From Martinezella hainanensis (GTDB lineage: Bacteria; Pseudomonadota; Alphaproteobacteria; Rhizobiales; Rhizobiaceae), in the NCBI RefSeq assembly GCF_900094555.1, contig NZ_FMAC01000005.1, forward strand, positions 62,001 to 126,000: a stretch of 64,000 bases of DNA, read 5' to 3'. Below the pieces are notes generated by a model. That model had not been told where the DNA came from and did no database searches. It saw only the letters and a program-made list of their open reading frames with translations. Positions 36,944-45,451 of this stretch are shown one piece after another. The translations under genes were made by a program, and so were the position numbers. How positions within the stretch are numbered: position 1 is the first letter of the stretch; every line of letters starts with the position of its first letter.

Positions 36944-37939
36944 TCAGAAAACCTTGGAGAACTGATCGATGTTCGAAGCGTTGTAGACGAACGGATCGGC
37001 CATGGCGGCTTCGCCGTTTTCGCCAACCTTGATCTTGCCCATGCGGCCGGCATTGATTTCGCTGCCCGGCTTGCCGTCGGTTTCGCCCTTGACGAGGCGA
37101 TAGGCGATCTGCGTTGCGGAATAGCCGAGATCGATCGGGTTCCAGATCGCAAATTCCTTCGTCGCGCCAGACTTGATGGCGCCGGCCATTTCAGATGGCA
37201 GGCCGAGGCCGGTCACGTAGACCTGGCCGATCTTGCCGGCATCCTTGACGGCCTGCGAAGCAGCAAGCACGCCCACCGTCGTCGGGGCAACGATGACCTT
37301 GACTTCCGGATGCGAGGTCAGGAGGCCCTGGGCCTCACGATAGCTCTTGTCCGAGAGGTCGTCACCATAAACCGTCGTGACCAGATTGAGGCCCGGGAAG
37401 TCCTTCAGCTGCTTCTTCATCTCGCCGATCCAGATGTTCTGGTTGGTCGACGTGGTCGTTGCCGACAGGATGGCGAAGTTGCCCTTGCCGCCGTCGAGAT
37501 GATCCTTGGCGAGCGTCAGGCACATCTTGCCGATCAGCTCGTTGGACGAAGGGTTCAGCTGCAGGATGCGGCCGGCCTTGGCGACGCCGGAATCCCAGGA
37601 GATGACCTTGATGCCGCGCTGCGCCGCCTTCTTGAGGGCCGGCACGACTGCATCGGGATCGTTTGCGGAAATCGCGATGGCGTCAACACCCTGCGCGATC
37701 AGCGAGTTGATGACTTCGATCTGGCCTTCAGCCGTGGTCGAGGTCGGGCCGGTGTAGATCACCTGCACGCCGCCAAGATCCTTGGCTGCTTCCTGGGCGC
37801 CCTTGTTGGCGGCCTCGAAGAAGCCGTTGCCCAGCGACTTCACCACGAGACCAATCTTGATGTCCTTGGCACTTGCAGCACCGGCGAAAAGCGTGGCCGC
37901 GAGCGCAACGCCGATCGCCAGTTTCTTTGCTATATTCAT
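36944..37939 (-). CDS. rhaS: Rhamnose ABC transporter substrate-binding protein RhaS
   Basis: A 331-residue periplasmic protein of the ribose/rhamnose-binding family. The Sec leader (MNIAKKLAIGVALAATLFAG) ends in ASA before KDIKIGLVVKSLGNGFFEAA. Ligand-pocket segments such as ISANDPDAVVPALKKAAQRG and VISWDSGV fit the family. GGGAGG precedes the ATG at 37939. It is the second gene of the operon, after the DeoR-type regulator. Confidence 0.94.
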   Translation of the reverse strand: MNIAKKLAIGVALAATLFAGAASAKDIKIGLVVKSLGNGFFEAANKGAQEAAKDLGGVQVIYTGPTSTTAEGQIEVINSLIAQGVDAIAISANDPDAVVPALKKAAQRGIKVISWDSGVAKAGRILQLNPSSNELIGKMCLTLAKDHLDGGKGNFAILSATTTSTNQNIWIGEMKKQLKDFPGLNLVTTVYGDDLSDKSYREAQGLLTSHPEVKVIVAPTTVGVLAASQAVKDAGKIGQVYVTGLGLPSEMAGAIKSGATKEFAIWNPIDLGYSATQIAYRLVKGETDGKPGSEINAGRMGKIKVGENGEAAMADPFVYNASNIDQFSKVF

Positions 37940-37990
37940 GTCACTTCCTCCCAAAGTTGATAGGCTATGCTCACCCCATCGCCGCGTATT

Positions 37991-38803
37991 TTATGCGACC
38001 GACGGGGAATCTTCCTCCTCGGCCTGAGCCGAAACGCTTGCGATAACAAGCGAAACACCGGCGTCCTCGATCATGCGTACCGTCTCTGCCGTCACGCCAT
38101 CATCGGTGATGATCGTCGAAACCTGTTCGAGCGGGCAAAGGATCAGGCTTGAACGCTGACGGAACTTGCTGGAATCCACCATGACGACGAGCTCGTCGGC
38201 CTGGCGCATGAGCTTCTGTTCGCTCTGGATGACTAGTGCGTCGGCTTCCATGACGCCGAGCGGGCCAACACCCTGTGCGCCAATAAACATGCGCCGGGCG
38301 TAGAAATTCCGAATGGTGTCATTGTCGAAGGGCGAAAGGATCAGGCTCTGCTCGCGATAAATCGCGCCGCCCGGCACTGTCACCGTATTCTTCGAATGCT
38401 TGACCAGATGTTCGGCAATGGCGAACGAATTTGTCATTACCTGCAGCCGGAAGGCTGAAATATAGTGAACGAGCTGGAATGTCGTCGTGCCGCCATTGAT
38501 GATGATAGCGTCGCCGGGATTGCAGAGTTCGGCGGCCTTGCGCGCAATTGCGCGTTTCCTATCGATATTGACGGCCTCGGAGACTCGGAACGGCCGTGCC
38601 GCCAGATTGCCGAGTTGCGGGGGATGGATCGACTCCGCGCCGCCACGCACGCGCCGGATCTTTCCCTGCACGTGCAGGGCAGCGATATCACGGCGTATCG
38701 TCGCTTCCGAAGCCTCGGTCAGCTCGGAAATATCCTGAATCGTCACGACAGACTTTTCCTGTACGGCGCTCAGAATAATGCGATGGCGTTCACGTTCGTG
38801 CAT
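37991..38803 (-). CDS. rhaR: DeoR-family regulator of rhamnose catabolism
   Basis: A 270-residue DeoR protein. It has an N-terminal winged helix (ERHRIILSAVQEKSVVTIQD through EASEATIRRDIAALHVQGKI) and a C-terminal sugar-phosphate sensor domain with IINGGTTTFQLVHYI. AAGGAGG precedes the ATG at 38803. It heads the operon rhaRSTPQUK and is divergent from rhaDI, matching Rhizobium leguminosarum, where RhaR represses both transcripts. Confidence 0.94.
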   Translation of the reverse strand: MHERERHRIILSAVQEKSVVTIQDISELTEASEATIRRDIAALHVQGKIRRVRGGAESIHPPQLGNLAARPFRVSEAVNIDRKRAIARKAAELCNPGDAIIINGGTTTFQLVHYISAFRLQVMTNSFAIAEHLVKHSKNTVTVPGGAIYREQSLILSPFDNDTIRNFYARRMFIGAQGVGPLGVMEADALVIQSEQKLMRQADELVVMVDSSKFRQRSSLILCPLEQVSTIITDDGVTAETVRMIEDAGVSLVIASVSAQAEEEDSPSVA

Positions 38804-38837
38804 CGGCTCCTCCTTGTTGGCGGTTATTTCGCAAATA

Positions 38838-38850
38838 TGACAAAGTGTCA
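38838..38850. promoter_or_regulatory. Inverted repeat in the rhaR-rhaD divergent promoter region
   Basis: TGACA-aag-TGTCA is a perfect inverted repeat 35 bp upstream of the rhaR start. The 209-bp region between the divergent genes also holds the repeated TTCGAT/TTTGATCG-like words usual for DeoR sites and a possible minus-35 box TTGACA (38913-38918) facing rhaD. One or more of these should bind RhaR. Confidence 0.45.
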
Positions 38851-39012
38851 ATCACAAACGATCATAAACTTTCATATTGCATCGCAACATTATCGAATTT
38901 GATCGTTTTCGATTGACAAGGTGACTATACGTGAGCGATACCCTGCTCACAAAGGGCGGTTCCAATCGTGATGTGATCCGTCTGCAGGACTTGATTTTCA
39001 AGGGAGGATGAC

Positions 39013-41109
39013 ATGGCGGCTGACGTTCAGCTTCTGAAGAACCGTTGGGATGATGCATATGCGGCCGGCTTGGATGAGCCGGGCAAGCTGCTTTATCGGT
39101 CGAATCTGCTCGGTGCCGACAAGCGTATCACCAACTACGGCGGCGGCAACACATCGGCCAAGGTCATGGAAACCGATCCGCTCTCCGGCCAAAAGGTCAA
39201 GGTGCTCTGGGTCAAGGGCTCCGGCGGCGATGTCGGCACCATCAAGCTCGACGGTTTCGCCACGCTCTATCAGGACAAGCTAGACAGCCTGAAGAACATC
39301 TATCGGGGCGTCGCCGACGAGGATCGCATGGTCGGCTTCCTGCCGCACTGCACCTTCAACCTCAATGCGCGCGCCGCTTCGATCGATACGCCGCTGCACG
39401 GCTTCGTGCCGTTCATCCATGTCGATCACATGCACCCCGATGCCATCATCGCCATCGCGGCTTCCAAGAATTCCCGCGAACTGACGCGCGAGATCTTCGG
39501 CGACGACATCGGCTGGCTCCCCTGGCGCCGCCCCGGCTTCCAGCTCGGCCTCGATCTCGAAGCCTTCGTCAAGGCGCATCCGAACGCCAAGGGCGTCGTC
39601 CTTGAAAGCCACGGCCTCTTCACCTGGGCCAATGACGCGAAGGAATGCTACGAGCTGACCCTTGCAATCATCAACAAGGCGATCGAATGGTTTGCCGCCA
39701 AGACCGAAGGCAAGACCGTTTTCGGTGGCGCGGTTGTCGAAAGCCTGCCGCAGACGGAACGCCGCGCCATCGCAGCCCGCCTGATGCCCGAGATTCGCGG
39801 TCGCATCGGCAAAGCCGAGCGCAAGCTCGGCGATTTCGACGATCAGGATGCCGTGCTCGAATTCGTCAATTCGAAGAGCCTTCGTCCGCTCGGCGCGCTC
39901 GGTACCAGCTGCCCGGATCACTTTCTGCGCACCAAGATTCGTCCGCTGATCGTAGACTTCGATCCGGCAACACCTGATGTCGACGCCGTCATTGCCGGCC
40001 TCGACAAGGCGTTGGAAGACTATCGCGCCGACTACGCGCGCTATTACTACGACTGCAAGCATGACAACTCGCCTGCAATGCGCGACCCGAACCCGGTGAT
40101 CTTCCTCGTTCCCGGCGTCGGCATGCTGTCCTTTGCTCGCGACAAGGCGACTGCCCGTATCGCCGGCGAATTCTATGTCAACGCCATCAACGTTATGCGC
40201 GGGGCATCCACGGTTTCCGAATATCAAGGCCTGCCTGAACAGGAAGCCTTCGATATTGAATACTGGTTGCTGGAAGAGGCAAAGCTGCAGCGCATGCCCA
40301 AGCCGAAAAGCCTTGCCGGCCGCGTCGCTTTCGTCACCGGCGGCGCCGGCGGCATCGGCCGTGCGACGGCGGCACGCCTGGTGGGCGAGGGCGCCTGCGT
40401 CGTTCTGGCTGATATCGACCAGTCAGCACTTGAAAGCACACAGGCCGATTTCGCCAAGAGATATGGTGCGGATGCGGTGCGCAGCGTCAGGCTGGACGTC
40501 ACCAAGGAAGATGCCGTCATCTCCTCCTTTGCCGAGGCTTGCGTCGAATTCGGCGGCGTCGACATTCTGGTATCGAATGCCGGCATCGCTTCGTCCGCGC
40601 CGATCGAAAGCACCGAGCTTTCGATGTGGAACCGCAATATCGATATCCTGGCAACCGGCTATTTCCTCGTTTCGCGCGAAGCCTTCCGGCTGTTCCGCCG
40701 CCAAAATCTCGGTGGCAACGTTGTCTTCGTCGCATCGAAGAACGGTCTGGCCTCCTCGCCGAATGCCGCCGCCTATTGCACGGCAAAGGCAGCAGAGATC
40801 CATCTCGCCCGCTGCCTGGCGCTGGAAGGTGCAGAAGCCGGCATCCGCGTCAACACCGTCAATCCCGATGCCGTCCTTCGCGGCTCGAAGATCTGGAACG
40901 GCGAATGGCGCGAGCAGCGCGCCGCCTCCTCGAAGATCGAGGTGGATGAGCTCGAGGAACATTACCGCAAGCGCTCGATGCTGAAGCTCAATGTCTTCCC
41001 CGAGGACATTGCCGAGGCGATCTACTTCCTGGCCTCTGATTTGTCCGCCAAGTCGACCGGCAACATCATCAACGTCGACGCCGGCAACGCGCAGAGCTTT
41101 ACGCGCTGA
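39013..41109 (+). CDS. rhaD: Bifunctional rhamnulose-1-phosphate aldolase / short-chain alcohol dehydrogenase
   Basis: A 698-residue fusion. The N-terminal class II aldolase part has NYGGGNTSAKV and the zinc histidines in HVDHMHPDAIIA, and should split L-rhamnulose-1-phosphate into dihydroxyacetone phosphate and L-lactaldehyde. From about residue 440 an SDR domain follows, with VTGGAGGIGRATAARL, NAG and the catalytic YCTAK, which should act on the lactaldehyde. GGGAGG precedes the ATG. It is divergent from rhaR and followed by rhaI. Confidence 0.95.
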   Translation: MAADVQLLKNRWDDAYAAGLDEPGKLLYRSNLLGADKRITNYGGGNTSAKVMETDPLSGQKVKVLWVKGSGGDVGTIKLDGFATLYQDKLDSLKNIYRGVADEDRMVGFLPHCTFNLNARAASIDTPLHGFVPFIHVDHMHPDAIIAIAASKNSRELTREIFGDDIGWLPWRRPGFQLGLDLEAFVKAHPNAKGVVLESHGLFTWANDAKECYELTLAIINKAIEWFAAKTEGKTVFGGAVVESLPQTERRAIAARLMPEIRGRIGKAERKLGDFDDQDAVLEFVNSKSLRPLGALGTSCPDHFLRTKIRPLIVDFDPATPDVDAVIAGLDKALEDYRADYARYYYDCKHDNSPAMRDPNPVIFLVPGVGMLSFARDKATARIAGEFYVNAINVMRGASTVSEYQGLPEQEAFDIEYWLLEEAKLQRMPKPKSLAGRVAFVTGGAGGIGRATAARLVGEGACVVLADIDQSALESTQADFAKRYGADAVRSVRLDVTKEDAVISSFAEACVEFGGVDILVSNAGIASSAPIESTELSMWNRNIDILATGYFLVSREAFRLFRRQNLGGNVVFVASKNGLASSPNAAAYCTAKAAEIHLARCLALEGAEAGIRVNTVNPDAVLRGSKIWNGEWREQRAASSKIEVDELEEHYRKRSMLKLNVFPEDIAEAIYFLASDLSAKSTGNIINVDAGNAQSFTR

Positions 41110-41117
41110 TATCAAAC

Positions 41118-41152
41118 GGCCTGCGCCGCGGCTATGCTTGCCGGCGCGGGCC
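41118..41152 (+). other. Intercistronic stem-loop between rhaD and rhaI
   Basis: GGCCTGCGCCG and CGGCGCGGGCC pair along 11 bp with one G-T pair and a 13-nt loop, directly after the rhaD stop. No T-run follows. It may set relative levels of the two enzymes or stabilise the rhaD message. Confidence 0.5.
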
Positions 41153-41173
41153 TTCATCGTCTGGGAGGAAAGA

Positions 41174-42466
41174 ATGGCCGAGTTTAGAATTGCGCCCGAT
41201 CTGGTTGCTGCAGAAAACGACAAGCGCGCCGCCGCGCTGAAATCCGACTATGAGGCGCTTGGCGCCACGCTCGCCCGTCGCGGCGTCGATATCGAGGCCG
41301 TCACCAAGAAGGTTTCCGAATTCTTCGTTGCCGTCCCGTCCTGGGGCGTTGGTACCGGCGGCACGCGCTTCGCCCGCTTCCCCGGCACCGGCGAGCCGCG
41401 CGGCATCTTCGACAAGCTCGACGATTGCGCCGTCATCCAGCAGCTGACACGGGCAACGCCGAGGGTTTCTCTGCATATTCCCTGGGACAAGGCGGATGCG
41501 CGCGAGCTCAAAGCCAAGGGCGATGCGCTCGGCCTCGGCTTTGACGCCATGAACTCTAACACGTTTTCTGATGCGCCCGGCCAGGCCCATTCCTACAAGT
41601 TCGGTTCGCTCAGCCACGTCGACGCAGCAACCCGCGCACAGGCCGTCGAGCACAACATCGAATGCATCGAGATCGGCAAGGCGCTCGGCTCGAAAGCGCT
41701 GACCGTGTGGATCGGCGATGGCTCGAACTTCCCCGGTCAGACCAATTTCACCAAGGTGTTCGAGCGCTATCTCGCCGCCATGGCCGATATCTACAAGGCG
41801 TTGCCGGATGACTGGCGGCTGTTTTCCGAACACAAGATGTACGAGCCGGCTTTCTATTCGACTGTGGTTCAGGACTGGGGCACTAATTACCTGATTGCGC
41901 AGACGCTCGGCCCCAAGGCGCATTGCCTTGTTGACCTCGGTCATCACGCGCCGAATACCAATATTGAGATGATCGTCGCGCGCCTCATCCAGTTCGGCAA
42001 GCTCGGCGGTTTCCACTTCAACGATTCGAAATATGGCGATGACGATCTTGATGCCGGCGCCATCGAGCCCTATCGCCTGTTCCTTGTCTTCAACGAGCTG
42101 GTCGACGCCGAACGGCGTGGGGTCAACGACTTCAATCCGGCTCACATGATCGACCAGTCGCATAATGTAACGGACCCGATCGAGAGCCTGATTTCCAGCG
42201 CCAATGAAATCCGCCGTGCCTATGCGCAGGCGCTGATCGTCGATCGCAACGCGCTCGGTGATTATCAGGACGCGAACGACGCTCTGATGGCATCGGAAAC
42301 GCTGAAGCGTGCCTATCGCGCCGATGTCGAGCCCATCCTTGCTGAAGCACGTCGCCGCGCCGGCGGCGCGATCGATCCGGTCGCGACCTACAGGACGAGC
42401 GGCTATCGCGCCAAGGTCGCCGCCGAGCGCCCTGCATCGGTTGCCGGTGGCGGCGGGATCATCTGA
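41174..42466 (+). CDS. rhaI: L-rhamnose isomerase, rhizobial RhaI type
   Basis: A 430-residue TIM-barrel isomerase converting L-rhamnose to L-rhamnulose. Metal-binding segments are visible as FSEHKMYEPAFY, CLVDLGHHAPNTNIE and GFHFNDSKYGDDDLD, the last typical of RhaI-family enzymes. GGGAGGAA precedes the ATG at 41174. The open frame extends back to 40991 inside rhaD, but without a credible start. A terminator follows. Confidence 0.94.
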   Translation: MAEFRIAPDLVAAENDKRAAALKSDYEALGATLARRGVDIEAVTKKVSEFFVAVPSWGVGTGGTRFARFPGTGEPRGIFDKLDDCAVIQQLTRATPRVSLHIPWDKADARELKAKGDALGLGFDAMNSNTFSDAPGQAHSYKFGSLSHVDAATRAQAVEHNIECIEIGKALGSKALTVWIGDGSNFPGQTNFTKVFERYLAAMADIYKALPDDWRLFSEHKMYEPAFYSTVVQDWGTNYLIAQTLGPKAHCLVDLGHHAPNTNIEMIVARLIQFGKLGGFHFNDSKYGDDDLDAGAIEPYRLFLVFNELVDAERRGVNDFNPAHMIDQSHNVTDPIESLISSANEIRRAYAQALIVDRNALGDYQDANDALMASETLKRAYRADVEPILAEARRRAGGAIDPVATYRTSGYRAKVAAERPASVAGGGGII

Positions 42467-42471
42467 GATGA

Positions 42472-42505
42472 TCGGGTGCCGGCGGACAATTGCGTCGGCA
42501 CCCGA
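42472..42505 (+). terminator. Intrinsic terminator after rhaI
   Basis: TCGGGTGCCG and CGGCACCCGA pair perfectly over 10 bp, followed by CACTTACTTTTT. It lies 5 bp after the rhaI stop and also just before the end of the convergent WYL-regulator gene. Confidence 0.75.
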
Positions 42506-42508
42506 CAC

Positions 42509-43219
42509 TTACTTTTTCCGCAGGGAGTGCTGGAGTTCGGCCTCTCGCCAGGCGGACCAGCGGCGACGCAGCTCGCCTGGCCGCAGGCCATGACCTTCAT
42601 CAAGCATATCAGCCTTGAGAATTCGCTCCGTGCGGAAGTGCCGGAAGCCCTGGCGTAGCTCGCACCATGCCACCAGAATGCGGCTCGTATCGGAATAGCC
42701 GAGGATGACGGGCCACACCGTCCTTGCCGTTTCCTCGCCCGCTTCGGCGCGGTAGAGCAGCCGAAGCTTTCGCCCTTCGCGGACGGCGACGCGCAGCATC
42801 TGCAGGTCGATGCTTTCTTCCTCCGCTCCCGGAATGACGGGTCTGGCGCCGACGCTCGGCTCCAGGATGAAGGGACGCAGATGTGCGGGAACAATCGCGG
42901 TGATCTTCGCAACCACATCGCGTGCGGCATTGGCGAGGGTTTTGTCGGCGTGATCCGCAACCCATTGTGCTCCGAGGACGACAGCCTCGATCTCCTCGGG
43001 TGTCAGCATCAGCGGCGGCATTTCATAGCCGGGTGAGAGCAGATATCCGAAGCCCGCCTCGCCCTCGATCGGAACGCGCTGGCTCATCAGATCGGCAACG
43101 TCGCGATAGACCGTGCGTTTCGAGACCTCGAGTTCATCCGCGAGCGCGGCGGCAGTCACCGGCCGGCTGGACCGACGCAATATCTGTATGATCTGAAACA
43201 AACGGTCGGCGCGACGCAT
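42509..43219 (-). CDS. YafY-type regulator with HTH and WYL domains
   Basis: A 236-residue regulator. The N-terminal HTH_11/DeoR-like winged helix (RADRLFQIIQILRRSSRPVT, then ELEVSKRTVYRDVADL) is followed by a WYL-domain region with VREGRKLRLLYRAEAGEETA and VAWCELRQGFRHFRTERI. It is divergent from a VOC-family gene with 101 bp between them, an arrangement often seen when the regulator controls that neighbour. The ligand is unknown. Confidence 0.9.
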   Translation of the reverse strand: MRRADRLFQIIQILRRSSRPVTAAALADELEVSKRTVYRDVADLMSQRVPIEGEAGFGYLLSPGYEMPPLMLTPEEIEAVVLGAQWVADHADKTLANAARDVVAKITAIVPAHLRPFILEPSVGARPVIPGAEEESIDLQMLRVAVREGRKLRLLYRAEAGEETARTVWPVILGYSDTSRILVAWCELRQGFRHFRTERILKADMLDEGHGLRPGELRRRWSAWREAELQHSLRKK

Positions 43220-43320
43220 TCCTGCTGACTCCTGCTGTCAGTATGGTGGCAACAGCCTTATGCGACAAGAGCCTTTGAGCCGCCACGACACCGTCGGCGG
43301 GATTTTTGAAGGAGCCTCCG

Positions 43321-43719
43321 ATGAAATTAGCATCCACGCGTCTGATTGCTTCAGACATCAAGAAGATGGTCGGCTTTTATGAGATGGTCACGGGTCAATC
43401 GGCCGAGTGGCGGGCGCCGGTCTTTGCCGAGATCGTCACTCCCGGAGCAACGCTTGCGATCGGAAGCGCTGATACCGTTGCCCTGTTTCGCGAGGGCAGC
43501 GCCGAACCCTCAGCCAATCGTTCGCTCATCATCGAATTCCAGGTCGATGATGTCGATGCCGAATTTGCGCGGTTGAAGGATATGGTGGAGGTCGTGCACG
43601 AGCCGAAGCTGATGCCATGGGGCAACCGCGCGGGCCAGATCCGTGATCCTGATGGAACGCTGATCAGCCTCTATACGCCGGTCACGGACTTTGCAAAGCA
43701 GCGTTTTGCGGGGCGTTGA
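43321..43719 (+). CDS. VOC-family (glyoxalase/bleomycin-resistance-like) protein
   Basis: A 132-residue vicinal-oxygen-chelate protein. It has the opening KLASTRLIASDIKKMVGFYE, the central LIIEFQVDDVDAEFARLK, and the closing AGQIRDPDGTLISLYTP, typical of one betaalphabetabetabeta pair. AAGGAG precedes the ATG at 43321. It is divergent from the WYL regulator, its probable controller. Whether it is a lyase, a dioxygenase or a drug-binding protein cannot be told. Confidence 0.88.
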   Translation: MKLASTRLIASDIKKMVGFYEMVTGQSAEWRAPVFAEIVTPGATLAIGSADTVALFREGSAEPSANRSLIIEFQVDDVDAEFARLKDMVEVVHEPKLMPWGNRAGQIRDPDGTLISLYTPVTDFAKQRFAGR

Positions 43720-44164
43720 CTGCTCAAAATTCGCGAAAAATCCACAACGGGGTTCCAATTCGCGCAGCGGCCCGCAGGCTCTCTGAAGTCGCGGGCAAAG
43801 GAGACCTTTAGACGCCGCATGTCGCGCGCTCATCGGAGCTTGAATAATGGGCGGGCGATGTCGTTGGACTGACGGCATCGCCCGCTTCCAGTCGCTTTCC
43901 TGCGACGCCGTCTATATGATTCACCGCCTAACCAACCGAAATAGCTGCATATTTGTCATGGTCGTCTGGCATGTTGAAATCGCCTTCATGCGCGGTAGGC
44001 GCTGCGGTTGAAGCCTTGTTTTATCCATCTGCGTCTGTCGCATGTGCACTTTCGAGTGGCCCGGCAACGGGAATTGGGTATTGTCGATTGCAACGGCTCG
44101 CCGTGATTTGGCGGTCGAGGCTGGCTTCAAAGAAGAGCCTGTTGTTGATAGGTGAGGAAAGACG
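43720..44164. other. Intergenic region with one stem-loop, no gene seen
   Basis: At 43851-43885 GCGGGCGATG pairs perfectly with CATCGCCCGC around a 15-nt loop, without a T-run; it may end the VOC transcript. The rest shows no convincing reading frame. A GAGGAAAG ribosome site for the aldolase gene lies at the right end. Confidence 0.5.
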
Positions 44165-44959
44165 ATGACGACTGACATTAGCGGTTTTGCCGGACGCCTG
44201 AAGCGCCGCGAGAATGGCGGCATGATCTCCGGCTGGGTCGGCATACCCGACCCGATGCTCGTCAACCATCTGGCGCAAGAGGATTTCGATACCGTTGTGC
44301 TCGATATGCAGCATGGCATGTGGAACATGGAGTCTGCCGCCAACGGAATTGCCTATGTGCGTCTGGCCGGCAAGCCGGTGATCGCTCGCATTCCCGTCGG
44401 TGATTTCGCCTCCGCCTCGCGGCTTCTCGATGCTGGCGCCTCTGCCATCATCGCGCCGATGATCAACTCCGCCGATGATGCCCGTGCGCTGGTGAAGGCA
44501 ACCAAGTATCCGCCGCTCGGCGAACGCAGCTGGGGACCCTCGCTTGCCCTCAATCATTTTGGCCTGCCAGCCGAAGATTATCTGCAGAGTGCCAATAGCC
44601 TGACCGTCACCATCGCCATGGTCGAAACCCGGACTGCTCTGGACGCGATCGACGAGATTCTTGCCGTTGACGGTATCGATGGCATCTTCGTCGGTCCGTC
44701 AGATCTTTCGATTGCTCTTTCGAACGGTGCCCGGCTCGCGCCCGATAGCGCCGCGATCGATCAAGCGCTTGCGACCGTGTTTGCACGCTGCCGTGCCCAT
44801 GGCAAGGTGATCTGCGCCTTTGGAGGCGACGGCGCTCGTGCCGGAGAATATCTCAAGCTCGGCCTCGATCTGGTTATCGCCGGCACGGAAACGGCACAGC
44901 TAAGGGCAGGTGCGCGCACCGCCATTCAGGCTGCGCGCAGGATCGCAGAGCAGGACTGA
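44165..44959 (+). CDS. HpcH/HpaI-family class II aldolase
   Basis: A 264-residue TIM-barrel aldolase. It shows LVNHLAQEDFDTVVLDMQHG, KPVIARIPVGD, the metal Glu in AMVETRTALDAIDEI, and the metal Asp in IFVGPSDLSIAL, all characteristic of 2-keto-3-deoxy-sugar-acid or 4-hydroxy-2-oxoacid aldolases. It releases pyruvate or a short oxoacid plus an aldehyde. It stands alone between two non-coding stretches and could serve the sugar pathways on either side. Confidence 0.9.
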   Translation: MTTDISGFAGRLKRRENGGMISGWVGIPDPMLVNHLAQEDFDTVVLDMQHGMWNMESAANGIAYVRLAGKPVIARIPVGDFASASRLLDAGASAIIAPMINSADDARALVKATKYPPLGERSWGPSLALNHFGLPAEDYLQSANSLTVTIAMVETRTALDAIDEILAVDGIDGIFVGPSDLSIALSNGARLAPDSAAIDQALATVFARCRAHGKVICAFGGDGARAGEYLKLGLDLVIAGTETAQLRAGARTAIQAARRIAEQD

Positions 44960-45026
44960 CGTCTTACAGGCTTGCCGAAGCAGTTCCGGACAAGCCGATG
45001 CGCGCTATTTGATGATGAAGAATAGT

Positions 45027-45064
45027 TTTGGACCTGCCGCTATGAATGCAGCGGCAGGTCCAAA
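45027..45064. terminator. Perfect 15-bp stem-loop between convergent genes
   Basis: TTTGGACCTGCCGCT pairs perfectly with AGCGGCAGGTCCAAA around an 8-nt loop. It lies between the ends of the aldolase gene (44959) and the small leftward gene (45100). The A/T pairs at the stem base could act as the U-tract in either direction. Confidence 0.65.
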
Positions 45065-45099
45065 CATTTACAACGCTGGGCGACAAGCGCCAAATCCCA

Positions 45100-45246
45100 T
45101 CAGTTTACGAGCTTTACAAAGCAGGGATTATACGATTCTTCGCCACATCCGCCGCGGGCTTTCGCCGACGGGATCGTGTTTTGAATGGCGATGGCGGCAA
45201 GCGATACGGCAATGATCGTCAAAACAGTTCTCGTATATTTATCCAT
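45100..45246 (-). CDS. Small exported or membrane-anchored protein, 48 residues, unknown function
   Basis: The frame reads MDKYTRTVLTIIAVSLAAIA, then IQNTIPSAKARGGCGEESYN and PCFVKLVN. A GGGGGAAG ribosome site precedes the ATG. It has one hydrophobic N-terminal segment followed by a short tail with two cysteines, so it is either secreted or anchored in the inner membrane. Similar tiny proteins with a C-G...N-P-C tail are common in rhizobia to my recollection, without known function. A strong stem-loop lies just beyond its stop. Confidence 0.65.
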   Translation of the reverse strand: MDKYTRTVLTIIAVSLAAIAIQNTIPSAKARGGCGEESYNPCFVKLVN

Positions 45247-45451
45247 GAGCTTCCCCCGGTGGCAGATAAATGAAACATCTGCACCTTAAAATTGCTTTTC
45301 TGAACGCTTGCTGAATATTAATGCTTAGAGTTGTGTCCGGGTGCCGCCTGACTGTGGTTGGAGAGACGGCCTAAACAAGCATTTATCTCTCCTGTGTTGA
45401 CTGTAACCCGTGCTTGCATCCTCGCCTGGCAGCGGGCATTCTCCCGCCGAC

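Noticed and set aside
41132..42508. 458-residue open frame on the minus strand
   Set aside because: Shadow of rhaI; no ribosome site or motif.
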